Source: Theristus sp. LFF4_11 (lineage: Eukaryota > Nematoda > Chromadorea > Monhysterida > Xyalidae). Taken from it: DNA of 64,000 nucleotides. The notes under the pieces were generated by a model. It saw only the letters and a list, made by a program, of their open reading frames with translations, had not been told where the DNA came from and searched no databases. Of the stretch, positions 46,730 to 58,424 are shown in pieces (within the stretch, counting starts at the first letter, position 1; the number at the start of each line of letters is the position of its first letter). The position numbers and the translations under genes are program-made. The stretch covers positions 1-64,000 of the forward strand of contig JASANC010001093.1 in assembly GCA_030248135.1 (NCBI GenBank), given 5' to 3'.

Positions 46730-49445
46730 GTACCGAAGACATTGGGGGTGGCCCTAAGTAACAGTGACACCCCCCAAAAATTTTCTCGGACCACCCAAAA
46801 ATTATGAATTTTTGCTCAAAAATCATGATTTTTTTGTCTTTAAACTTAAAGTCCATATATAAGCTAAATATATGATAACTTGACATTCTTTATTGTAATT
46901 TCAAAAATTAGCGTTTTTCCTTCAAAATTTAAGCGAAAAAAATCTCATGGGTGGGGTGGGGCCGTGGGGGTAGAGATGTCAAAAAAAAACCTATTTTTTT
47001 AAAAATTTTTTAAACAAAGTTGTTCAGAATTTTTCAGGGAGCCCGAATATCACTGTCTGAGAACCAACCGACTTACCATATGACCCCCACTCATATGGGA
47101 GGAGGGTGAAAATTTCAGATTTGGCTTCGGCGATCCCATTTTTCCACCGACGACATCGTGCCTCGTGTTTTGTCTCTCCAATTTCCCTCAAATAACAAAC
47201 AAGCAACTCACCGGTGTGATGGAACTGACGACGACTGACGACACGAGTCGATCATGTCTCACCAAGGCTCAAAAAAAGTCGATAAATCGATCCAGAATAC
47301 CACCTGCAGAGTTGAAGACTATGTCACAAAGTAAAGTCTGATTTTCACCATTTTCTCCATGATCTTCAATTTCGATAACTTCAGCAGTGCTATGCGCCAT
47401 GTTTCACTTCAGTTTCTCAACGTTTCCTGGAATCTTCAATTTTGAAACGTTACGAGAAAACTTGATCGAGAATGTTGGTTCGTTGAGGGAGGTTGACGGT
47501 TGAGGGATGCAAATCTAGGCATTCTTGAAGAAAAGCGGGGACTGAATGACTGATAATGCAGCTCCCCCGCTCCCATATGCCAAAAATAAGGGAAACAAAA
47601 CCAAAAACTAACACGCATTTTTGATATTATTTTTGAAAAACCTGAAAAAATTTAAAAAAAACAAAAAAAAATTCAAAAAATAAAAATAAAAAAAAATGCT
47701 TATTTTTTTTACTTAAAAAAATTAAAAAAATTTTTTTTGAAGCTTACATCTCTAGGTGGGGAGTGTGCACCCCAGTACCGAAGACGAGGGGGGTGGGGGG
47801 GGTAACCCCCCCCCCCCCAGAGCACCCGAGACCTCCGCGTGGGGGGGGGGGGGGGGTCACGCGACCCCCACCCCCCAAAACCTGACACTGGACCATCCAC
47901 ACCCCCCCCCCCCTCGAAATTTGCTAGACACCCCCCCCCACCCCCCCCCTAGATGGACCTAAGTAACAGTGACACCCCCCAAACAGTACCGAAGACGAGG
48001 GAGGGGTGGGGGGGTGGGTACACCCCCCCAGAGCACCCGAGACCTCCGCGTGGGGGGGTGGGGGGGTCGCGACACCCACCCCCAAAACCTGACACCTGGA
48101 CATCCACCACCCCCCCCCCTCGAAATTTGCTAGACACCCCCCCCCCACCCCCCCTAGATGGACCTAAGTAACAGTGACACCCCCCAAAAAATTTCTCGGA
48201 CCACCCAAAAATCATGAATTTTTGCTCAAAAATCATGATTTTTTGTCTTTAAAGTCCATAATATAAGCTAAATATATGATAACTTGACATTCTTCATTGT
48301 AATTTCAAAGATTTTGCAGCAAAATTTAGCGTTTTTCCTTCAAAATTTAAGCCAAAAAATCTCATGGGTGGGGTGGGGGGTGTGCACCCCCCAGAAAATT
48401 TTCTACAATAGTGCACCCCCCCATGGCCCACGCCTGGGGGGGGTGTCACTGTACCATGACTGACACCCCCCCACTGAAAAATTTTTGGCACCCCCCCCCC
48501 CCACGTGACGACACCCCCCCCCTCGAAAATTTGCTTTCGCCTTCGGTACTGCCCCCAAAAATTTTCTCGGACCACCCAAAAATCATGAATTTTTGCTCAA
48601 AAATCATGATTTTTTGTCTTTAAAGTCCATAATATAAGCTAAATATATGATAACTTGACATTCTTCATTGTAATTTCAAAGATTTTGCAGCAAAATTTAG
48701 CGTTTTTCTTTCAAAATTTAAACGAAAAAATCTCATGGGTGGGGTGGGGGCGGGGGTGTGCACGTGCACCCCCCCCCCAGAAAATTTTCTACAATAGTGC
48801 ACCCCCCATGGCCCACGCCTGGGGGGTGTCACTGTACCCATAGTTGTTCTAGGGGGGGGGGCCTGGGGGGGGCCGCCCCCCCCCCAAAAATTTTCGAATC
48901 TATCTCTATCGGAAAGGTTTTTTCGGCTCAGCTACTATCTATCAAAAAAAATTTCTCAGCCAGCTATCTATCTGAAAATTTTTGTCTTCGAAGACATAAA
49001 ATGAGTCAATTTTTGACCAAAATTGACCATTTTTGCTCGTAATTCTTGAAAATTTCGCTAATTTTAGGTAAAATACGCGTTTATACTTGATTTTTAGTGT
49101 ATTTTTAGCATTATTTTGCTGTTTTATAGCTTTTTAGCGTTTTAGCTATCTATCTATCAAATTTCAAAATTTTGACCGGCCCCCCCCAAAGTCACATGCC
49201 CCCCCCCGCGCCCCCCCCCCCCAAAATTTTCCAGCTATCTATCTATCTGGAAAATTTGCTCCAGCTATCTATATCGGCCCCCCCCCAACCCCTCGGCTCT
49301 GGAACAACTATGACTGTACCATGCCCATGACTGACACCCCCCACTGAAAAATTTTCGGCACCCCCCCCCACGTGACGACACCCCCCCCCCTCGAAAATTT
49401 GCTTTCGCCTTCGGTACTGGTGCACCCCCCAGAAATTTTTAAACA
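46730..49445. repeat. Complex repeat block with C/G homopolymer runs
   Basis: Three copies of a roughly 200-bp segment (CTCGGACCACCCAAAAATC, CTTTAAAGTCCATA, TATATGATAACTTGACATTC, AATCTCATGGGTGGGGTGGG) start near 46770, 48190 and 48555. Two copies of a roughly 215-bp segment (CAGTACCGAAGACGAGG, GAGCACCCGAGACCTCCGCG, CTCGAAATTTGCTAGACACC) start near 47770 and 47985. C runs reach about 14. Long Pro/Gly-rich frames here are composition artefacts. Run lengths are probably unreliable. Confidence 0.75.
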
Positions 49446-49449
49446 ATAG

Positions 49450-50078
49450 TTTGACTTGGCTCGGTTTCTTTTTTGTTTCGGTTGCTTCGTTTATGTTCAG
49501 TGCGTTTCGGATCGTGTTTGGTATGTGTCTTAGTGTGCGACTGTTTTAAGAGTCCTTTGTGTGTTTGCGATATGTCTGTTTCTGCGTCTCTGAAAAAAGG
49601 AAAAAAAGAAAAAAGAAAGAAAAAAGATGTGCAAAAAAAGAAAAAAAGAAAAAAACAAACAAAATAAAATGATGAATGAAGAGACAGCTCATAGACTTGT
49701 TTCTTTGGTTTTTTTTTGGTTTTTTCATCATAGTGTTGAGCCGTCACAGGCGTCGTTGCTGTTCTTTATCTTGTGTTTAAGAAAGCCACTCATTGAAGTT
49801 TTTTGTTTATTGATTGTTTCGGGTTCTTCAGTTTTCGGTTCTCGTTTTGTGTGTGAATTGAGTTTTTTTTTGGATAGAGTTTGTGCCTCCAAATGTTTTT
49901 CAACTTCAGCTTGTTTTAGGGTAAAGACTCTTGCCCACATCCGGCACCCGATACAAAACAATGATATAATAGTTGTTTGTTTCATTCATTTTTTTTGATA
50001 ATTTTGTCATTATGTTAATTGTTTATCATTGTGTTTTTGTTAAAGGTGTTGCGCGTTAAATAAAATCTTGAAATCTTG
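49450..50078 (+). mobile_element. LINE-like insertion with AATAG target duplication
   Basis: A 629-bp insert interrupts a repeat that elsewhere reads CTACAATAGTGCACCCCC. AATAG is duplicated at 49445-49449 and 50079-50083. Its right end is AATAAAATCTTGAAATCTTG, a short tandem tail as in several non-LTR retrotransposons. No reverse transcriptase frame remains, so it would be a 5'-truncated copy. Confidence 0.65.
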
Positions 50079-50337
50079 AATAGTGCACCCCCATGGCCCA
50101 CGCCTGTGGCCAGTTCTATAAAAGTGAACAGTTGAATAGTGAACAGTGGTCAGTTCTATAAAAGTGAATAGTGTTTGAAAAGTGAACATTTTTACTCCTG
50201 AGTGTAAAATCCATTTTTTCAAAATTTTCTGTGGGGGGTGCCTCATTTTTTATTTTTCTAATGGTCACCTCACAAATTCCAGACGTGAATTAGAATATCA
50301 TATTTATTTCATTTGGCGAGTATCATTTTGCATCGCG

Positions 50338-53300
50338 ATGTCGCTGTCGATTGCAGACCAAGCCTGTTACACGCTTATTACGGTCCCTTCTGATGCTGAA
50401 TTACCAACGGAACAGTCGTTGAAATCGAGTCTGGAAAAAGGTATGTTGATGTTTCAAATCCAATTTGGTGTGTCCAATCCAAGTGTCGATTTGGTTGGGG
50501 GATACACACCCCCGACACACATTCCCCCGTCTCGACCCCCGTTCATCATCGGTTCAGTTTCGGTAACGAACGGTTTTCTTTTCGTTCATCATGTTTACAG
50601 GAGACGACAAATCAAAAGCAGACACGTTGAAGAAATTGATTTTCATGATTTTGAACGGCGAAAAAGTGGACCGCAGCATGTTGATGTACGTCATCCGTTT
50701 CTGTCTGCCGTCGCAAGATCACTTGATCAAGAAACTGTTGCTGATTTTTTGGGAGGTCGTTCCAAAGGTGTGTTTCATTCATTTTATGCCATGCTCTAAA
50801 GTCTCCGATTCCAGCATATGTGTTAGTTGAGCAGCAATAAGTACAGTCTAACTCAATAGCATATCCAACCAGCTGATTGGCTGGTGATCATGATGCACGC
50901 ATTCTGTGCAAAGCAAGCTCCGCCTCTCCACAGCAATGCCTGCACAGAATGCATGCATCACGTAATCACCAACCAGTCAGCTAGTTGGATAGGTTATAGA
51001 GTTTGACTGTAAGTGGGATTCGCTAGTTGCGGCACAAGCTATTTATCATTTTCATCAAAAAAGTGTCTCTGCATGTGCACGCGTTTTCAGACAAGTCCGG
51101 ACGGCAAGCTGTTGCAGGAGATGATTCTCGTGTGCGACGCGTATCGCAAAGATCTGCAGCATCCGAATGAGTTCATTCGTGGCTCAACGTTGCGGTCTGT
51201 GTAATATGACTGGCACTGCAATTTTCCAATGTTGTGTTATTTTTCTCATTGACCATTTGCACCAATACGCATTTGCACTTTGCACCCGACCGTAAGACTA
51301 CAAAACTAAACCGGAGCTGCAGCCTGATCCCTGATCCCAATGTTTCATCCGGTCAACAAATTCAATCAAAGCTGACAAACAGCGCGTTCAGTTATTCAGC
51401 TGTGCGGCTTTGCCACACATCAGTTAACATTAGTCCGCCTCCTTTGGACGAAAAGATATAGTTCGAGACGTGACAGCACATGTTCATTAAAATGCAGATT
51501 TCTGTGCAAATTGAAAGAGCCGGAGTTGCTGGAGCCGCTGATGCCCGCGATTCGTGCGTGCCTCGAGCACCGCCACAGTTATGTCCGTCGTAACGCTGTG
51601 CTCGCCATTTACACCATTTATCGTTCGTGTTGATTTTTTTCAATACCATTTTTTGAAAAAATTTCATCGCGTTGGCATCGTTGGTTGCCCACTCGCAAAC
51701 TGTTATGCATGCATTCTGTACAGGCATTGCCTGGCAGGCGGAGCCTGCCTGCACAGAGTGCATGCATCACACTGTGCGTGTGTGATGCGCCAACCAATCA
51801 GCTAGTAATTTTAATACTTTAATAGATAGCTGAGTGCACATAATTCACAGATAGCCGACAGCCAGAATCATTCGCGTGCGACGCAAGGCCACCGTCGCCA
51901 TTGTCGTTGTGTGTGTTCGTTTTGCAGGCAACTTCGAGTTCCTGATCCCGGACGCTCCCGAGCTCGTGTACAACTTCCTCGAGGCCGAGCAGGACGCGTC
52001 GTGCCGTCGCAACGCGTTCATGATGCTGCTGCACGTGGACAAGGCGCGCGCGCTCGACTTCCTGTCCGGCTGCATCGATCAAGTGACCAGCTTCGGCGAG
52101 ATACTCCAGTTGATCATTGTCGAGTTGATCTACAAGGTTCGGCGGTGTTCACGGAGACAGTTGTTTTGGTGGTAGCGTTGCTGTGTGTTTTCAACTGTAA
52201 ACACAACTACATACTGCTTCATGAATACAGAAATAAGAATACAGTTAACACAGAATGCGAAATTCGACATGCGGAAAATTCCAAGAATGTAGCGCACTGA
52301 AAGATAAAAAATAAAAACCGATTGTTTGTATATTTTTTGTTTGATCAACTTATTCTCTATAGCGCAGCAGCACAGGCGACGCTGATTGGTGGGCTCACAG
52401 GAGCTGTGCCTCTTATTGACCGCTCTGTCAGGTCTGCTACAACAATCCGTCCGAGCGGGCACGGTTCATCCGTTGCGTCTACAATCTGCTGCAATCGACG
52501 AGCGGTGCCGTGCGCTACGAGGCAGCTGGCACGTTGGTGACACTGAGCGCTGCGCCGACCGCCATCAAAGCTGCCGCCGCCGCCTACATTGACCTGATCG
52601 TCAAGGAGAGCGACAACAATGTCAAGGTTGGCCGTGCAGTGGCGACACGAAAAAAGCATTTCATTCCAAAAGGATCATGTTCACCCGGTCTTGAACTATC
52701 GCCGTTCTTGCATTACCGGAGTAGTACCAATGCAATCAACTTGTTGGATGAAACTGAAACGTACCGCGCAACTTTAGTTCTGAGATTGGAAAAAAATTTA
52801 GTGTTTGAACTAAATGAACTTTTGTTGCAGTTGATCGTGCTCGATCGTCTGATTGCGCTGCGTGGCACGACGGCAGGCGAACGAGTGCTGCAGGAGGTCG
52901 TCATGGACATCATGCGTGTGCTCGCGTCCACCGACCTCGAAGTGCGCCGGAAGACGCTACAGTTGGCGCTGGAGCTGGTCACGTCGCGCAATGTGGAGGA
53001 GATGGTGATGTTCCTCAGGAAGGTTGGTGGTGGGTGGTGCACGTGGTCGTCACACTAATGGCTGATTCTGTAATGTGCAGACTGAATTTAAAAGAACACA
53101 CGAATCACCATATGTTCATCCCGTAATAGTTGCTGACTAAATAAATGTATTGCCACACAAAGATTGAAACTAGTTTCCTTTGCAACGTTTGCACACGCAC
53201 TGAGTCGCAGAATCTAAAGAACATTGATAATATCTCTGATCACAATGAGCGAGCGATATGTTCACACGCGGTCTGCTCTGTGCCAGGAGATCAACCGATC

Positions 53301-56300
53301 GAGCAACTCGAGCGAGGACGACACGGGCAAGTACCGCCAGCTGCTGGTGCGCACGCTGCACACGGCCAGCATCCGCTTCCCGGACGTGGCGCCAACGATC
53401 GTGCCGGTGCTCATGGAGTTCCTGTCCGACCAGAACGAGCTCGCCGCGAGCGACGTGCTGGCGTTCGTCAGGGAGGCCGTGGACAGACTGCCGCATCTGC
53501 GACTCGTCGTCCTGCAGCAGTTGACCGTGAGTGCTACTGCCGGCTACACCAATCGTCGTCATCCGTGTGCGGCGGTGGCACGTGGCTGCCACGTGAACAC
53601 GACACGGGCGCACTGGGAGGCAGTGTGTACTGTTGTTGCAACTGCACACAATTGTGCAGTCTGTTTGTTTTGCAGGAGGTGTTCCCGACGATCTGCAACC
53701 TGAAGACGTTCCGATCGGCGCTCTGGATTCTCGGCGAGTTCTGCGACAATGACGAAGCGATCCAAGGTTGACTCTTTCGCTTGCATTTCTTATCGAAATT
53801 TTTTGGTTTTTTTTCGAATTTTTGATGTGCTTCTTTCTTTAAACGCTTGTTTGCTCTCGAATCTTTTCAAAACGCGCACTGTCGCGCAGGCGTGATGACG
53901 CTCGTACGCCAGTCGCTCGGTCAACTGCCGATCGTCGAAGATGAAATGCGACGTGCCGCTGAACTGCAGTCAGGCGAAGACCCAAGCGCGCACGACACCG
54001 AGATGAAAGCAAAGGTGTGTGCGCTGCAGATTGCTGCCACAAGTGCAGTGGCTGTCTTATCTTGCTTTGTTTCGTTTTGTATTCTTTTCGACAGTCAAGT
54101 ATGACCTATTCTTTCAAAACGTGTCCCACTGAAATGACGTCATGTGCCGCCAAACATGCGCTTGCCGTTCGCAGCAAACCAGACTTTCCGTTTAGCCGAT
54201 TTCTTCCCGTAAACAAACGGTGAATGTCGAATCAGTCACACCAAACTGACATTTTAGTGCCTGTACTTTGACCAACGGGCGTTTTTAAAGCAAATGACGT
54301 CATTTTAGTTCGGACACGTTTGAATAAATCCACAATACACAGATCACAATAAGCTTTGAAGCCAACAAAGCTAGCATACAGCCAAGAACAATCACCAAAT
54401 GCCACGATAATCCATGCGCGACGTGTGATTGTGTGCCTTCTGAAAGCAGGTGAAGCAACTGGTGACAGCTGACGGCACGTACGCCACGCAGAGTGCGCTC
54501 GTCTCGCCAGCTGGCGGCCAAGCGGGCAAGGGCAAGGGCAAGGCCGCCACGGACGACTGGTCGACGCGACCGACGCTGCGCCGGTTCCTGCTCGAGGGCG
54601 ACTTCTACGTGGCGTCCTCACTCGCGAGCATTCTCGTCAAGCTCGCACTGCGCTATGCAACCTTGAAGACTGGTACGCTGTTTAGTGCGTTTTGGGCGTC
54701 ATCAGATCTGTGTGACGCTCGGTAGGGGGTTGGTGCGTGCGTGCAAATTTCATACGCGCATGAGACTTGATTTGGGGCAGTGCACCCCCCCCCCGCCCCC
54801 TCAATCGTCTCATGTCCTAGCTCTAATAGTTTCTGAATTTCTGAGTTTCTGAGGGTGGATGGTGCGTGTTGCCATTTGTGATTGTTGCTGGCAACCAAAA
54901 TTCCCTGCAGACAAGCCGGCAGCAGCGAACGCGTTCGTGGGCGAGGCGATGTTCATCATGGCGTCCATCGTGCACCTCGGTCGCTCCGGTCGGTCGCGCA
55001 GTTTTATCTGTTGCGGTCTGCTGTTGTTGTTTTTTCGCAAAGTTTCTGTGAACGGCTCATGGTATTCATTCGTTCTGTGTTGTTGTGCTGCATTTTTATA
55101 GCCCATCAATTGCAAAGAGGCTGCTGGTTGCCTGCATGTGCACTTTCGGTAGATTCGCAACAAGACGCTGAATACGAAAAAAAGCACGAATGAACGTTGT
55201 CGCGAGTGAATTCAGGTCTGCCGAAAACGGCGATCACCGAAGACGACCTGGACCGTCTGTCGATCTGCATTCGTCTGCTCGCGGACGCACATCCGATGGC
55301 AGCGACCATTTACTTGGGCCGGTGTCGTGACTCGCTGGATCGCATGCTGAAGGCGACTGCCGCTGACAGACTCACGGCCGCTGGCGGCACGGACGAGAAG
55401 ACGAAGAAGGCTGTGCAGGTGAACGGCGCTGCAGCGGCATTCGTTGGCAGTTTGTCAACCGAACCGAACCACGCTTCTTAGCCCTCTTGGCTGGCGCTTT
55501 TTTTCAATTGTTCAGCTGAAGTTGCGCACAAACAAAATGATTGTTGACTTACCAGAGAAGCGCTTTCTCGGAATTTCTTATCTGACTCGGCAATTTTTTT
55601 CTTCAAATACTTTGCCTGAAACTTTGCCGCAAAGGCTGACGACTACATCTCATTCACGCAACTGGTCAGCAAAATCGATCCGACGCACGCCGACGCCGCC
55701 AAAGAGAACTTGTTCGATTTGAGCATGTCGCAGGTTTGTGAAAATCCAGCACTTCTTTCTCACTCTGTTTTGCGTTGGTGTTCATCGGGCATTTTTGCAG
55801 CAATTGCAAACAAACGCAGTTTTTAGAACCGACCGGTCACTTGTTGTCGCAACATACAGAGCTCGTGAAACAAGAAAAAACGGGATCAGAAGCGCAGGCA
55901 AACATATTTCACCCCACACAAATTGGGTGTTTTTGATTTCAATCCGATTCAACGGTAGAGCACGCAAAACAGTTGAATTTCAACGAATGTATCGGGTTGA
56001 AGTAGTCTGCGAAAAAAAGTGACAGGTTTAGGTAAACCAACATGCAGTGTAAATCAAATGCAGGCCCTCGGCACCGCTGGTCAGCGGCAAATGAAGTTTG
56101 ATATTGGCTCGTCGAAGTTGGGCAGGGTCACCCAGTTGTCCGGATTCTCTGATCCGGTCTACGCCGAGGCCTACATCAACGTCAACCAGTAAGTAAATAA
56201 CAGCATGAAGACGCTTTCTAAAATCTTGCAATTTATGAACCGAACCGAACGACGCTTCTTATGCGGCTGCGCCCCGTTTGTTCGGCATTCGCAACGGCGA

Positions 56301-57604
56301 AGTTGTTCAATGGGCCGAAATATATGCACACACCGATGGTAATAACAAAATATGAAACTGTTTTTTTTTCAAAACGCTTCTGCAGATACGACATTGTACT
56401 CGACGTTCTCGTGGTGAATCAGACGGCCGACACGCTGGAGTCGTTGACGCTCGAGCTCGCAACGCTCGGCGACCTGAAACTGGTGGAGAAGCCGACGCCG
56501 ATCACGCTCGCGCCGCAGGACTTTGCGAATATAAAGGCGAACGCTAAGGTGCGATTGCATGACTCGTTCAAACGAGAGAAGCACAACGCTGCGGCCTGCT
56601 CTGCTGTTGTTGTTGTTCATTGCCGCACCGCTCCATTGCGGAACGGTAACTATGGGAATATCGGACGGGCCGCAATTCTCAAGGCCGCAATGTGGCGATT
56701 GTAAATTGCCGGCTGATTGGTTGAATGGCCCGAGCACCTGAAAGGGTGCGGTTTCGGTATCAGATTTAAAAACAAAACGAGAGCGTGATGTTCGTGCTGT
56801 TACAGATTGCGTCCACTGAGAACGGCGTCATCTTCGGCACGATCGTCTACGACGTTCGTGGCTCAACGTCGGATCGTAACGCCGTTTATCTGCAGGACAT
56901 TCACATCGACATCATGGACTACATACAACCGGCCTACTGCACTGACGCGGAGTTCAGGAAAATGTGGGCGGAGTTCGAGTGGGAGAACAAGGTGAACTGC
57001 AACGTTGAGAAGAGAACGGACGGCTTTGGTTTGGCGGTCGCTACACGAGCATTTTAATGGCACGGTCATGTAATACAGGCTATTTCTAAAGTGTGGCGCG
57101 CTGAGTGACTGAGTCTTAAGCGGCATTCATGAATGCAGCAGAATTTAGTGCCCGCGTAGCTGTGTTCAAACATGCCAGGCGGTCACCAAATACTGTTGCA
57201 TTCATGAACGCCCCTTCATTGACACCACTGTTGCACTGTCATTCACGCAGGTTGCCGTGACGACGAGCATGTGCGTGCTGCGTGGCTTCCTCGAGCACCT
57301 GGTCGCAGCGACCAACATGCGCTGCCTGACGCCCGCTGCTGCCCTCTCCGGCGACTGCGGCTTCCTCGCGGCCAACCTCTACGCGCACAGCATCTTCGGC
57401 GAGGACGCGCTCGCGAACGTCTCCATCGAGAAGACCGATCCGCTCGATGCAGCCAGCGTCGTCACGGGGCACATTCGCATCCGTGCGAAGTCGCAGGGCA
57501 TGGCGCTGGCACTCGGCGACAAGGTGAACGCGGCGCAGAAGCAGCCGCCCAAGGCGCACACGTCCGCCAGTCGCGGTCGAGGCGTCGCCGCCGCCGAGAA
57601 ATGA
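50338..57604 (+). CDS. COPB1: Coatomer subunit beta (beta-COP)
   Basis: Complete gene for the HEAT-repeat trunk subunit of the COPI coat, which pairs with gamma/delta/zeta-COP in the F-subcomplex on Golgi membranes. Eighteen exons: 50338-50440, 50601-50767, 51091-51194, 51498-51622, 51928-52136, 52432-52626, 52831-53022, 53287-53526, 53676-53766, 53890-54014, 54450-54672, 54911-54988, 55216-55418, 55635-55733, 56064-56188, 56386-56548, 56806-56991, 57251-57604. The sum is 2,982 nt, 993 aa (human 953). All donors are GT, acceptors AG, and phases agree. Conserved blocks: [138 protein letters not shown], and the appendage [15 protein letters not shown]. The C-terminus has an extra [10 protein letters not shown] tail. 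AATAAA at 58220. MITEs lie in introns 2, 4 and 10. Confidence 0.98.
50844..51009. mobile_element. MITE family 1 in COPB1 intron 2
   Basis: CAGTCTAACTCAATAGCATA at the left and TATAGAGTTTGACTG at the right, with TA on both outer sides, consistent with a TA target duplication. The internal stem is CCAACCAGCTGATTGGCTGG / CCAACCAGTCAGCTAGTTGG. Confidence 0.85.
51695..51820. mobile_element. Partial MITE family 1 in COPB1 intron 4
   Basis: Contains the hairpin GCATGCATTCTGTACAGGCA / TGCACAGAGTGCATGCATCA and GCCAACCAATCAGCTAGTAA. Outer ends are missing. Confidence 0.7.
54100..54339. mobile_element. MITE family 3 in COPB1 intron 10
   Basis: Almost identical in sequence to 15019-15260 (TATGACCTATT...AATAAATCCACAATAC), which suggests recent mobility. 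Confidence 0.85.
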
Positions 57605-58424
57605 ACGCACCCCAGACACGGACGAGCTGCACGGTTGAATTCGGAGTGCTACTGGAATTCCATTGCAATGTTGGCAATTCATTTGCGTTCGTTGGGTTCT
57701 TTTTTTTGCTGGTTGTTTAATCTCTCGGTGTTTCGGTCTCTTGATTGATTTCTGTGTTGTTCATTTTGGAGTTGGTGGATTTTTTCCCCAGAATTGACTC
57801 GACTTTCATGGCCTGGCAGTGTTTTTGTTTCACCATATTTGTACGGTTTCTGGGTGGGGTTGCTTTTACCGAGTGGCAGTGGGGTTTTCTGTTTCAGCCT
57901 TTTTGTACTGTTTGTTGTTGATTTGAATGTGGTTGTTTAGACGTGCTTTGTTTTTTTTTGTTTTTTATAATTTCATTCAAAATTGTGATTTCCGATTTTT
58001 CGCACATAATGGTGACCAGAACACCCATTTGATTTCGTTGTTATTTATACTGTTGGTTGTTCACAATCACAGATCACGACCAGTTGGCAGATGAATGTGA
58101 TTTTCAAAAGATGTTATCCTCGTTATCCTCAAAGTGAGTGATTTGAGTTTCTATGTTGGGAATTCGGTTGTTTTTTGTGATTGTTATTGTTAATTGGTCT
58201 TACGGTTATTGCAATCGGAAATAAATTTTCTTGGCATCTGAGAAGTTTCTGAAATGTTCTTTCTGTCAAACAAGGAAAGAAGCAGTGATTTTCAAAAATA
58301 TATCACATCAACAAGTAACAACGAGCAATAGTTTTGCTTGAAACTGAGTAAAAACTAAAACAAACAGAAACTGGAAACCGCAATAACAATACCCGAATGC
58401 ACAACATTGCAAAACGAAACAAAC
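57605..58424. other. COPB1 3' region, convergent with next gene
   Basis: T-rich. Carries AATAAA at 58220-58225, the most likely COPB1 polyadenylation signal. No other gene is seen. Confidence 0.5.

Noticed and set aside
47709..48843. Pro/Gly/His-rich frames on both strands
   Set aside because: Translation of C and G runs in a repeat block; frames change with run length.
53145..53771. 208-codon frame overlapping COPB1 exons 8-9
   Set aside because: Shadow of the COPB1 exons in another frame; the COPB1 frame matches the family and splice phases.
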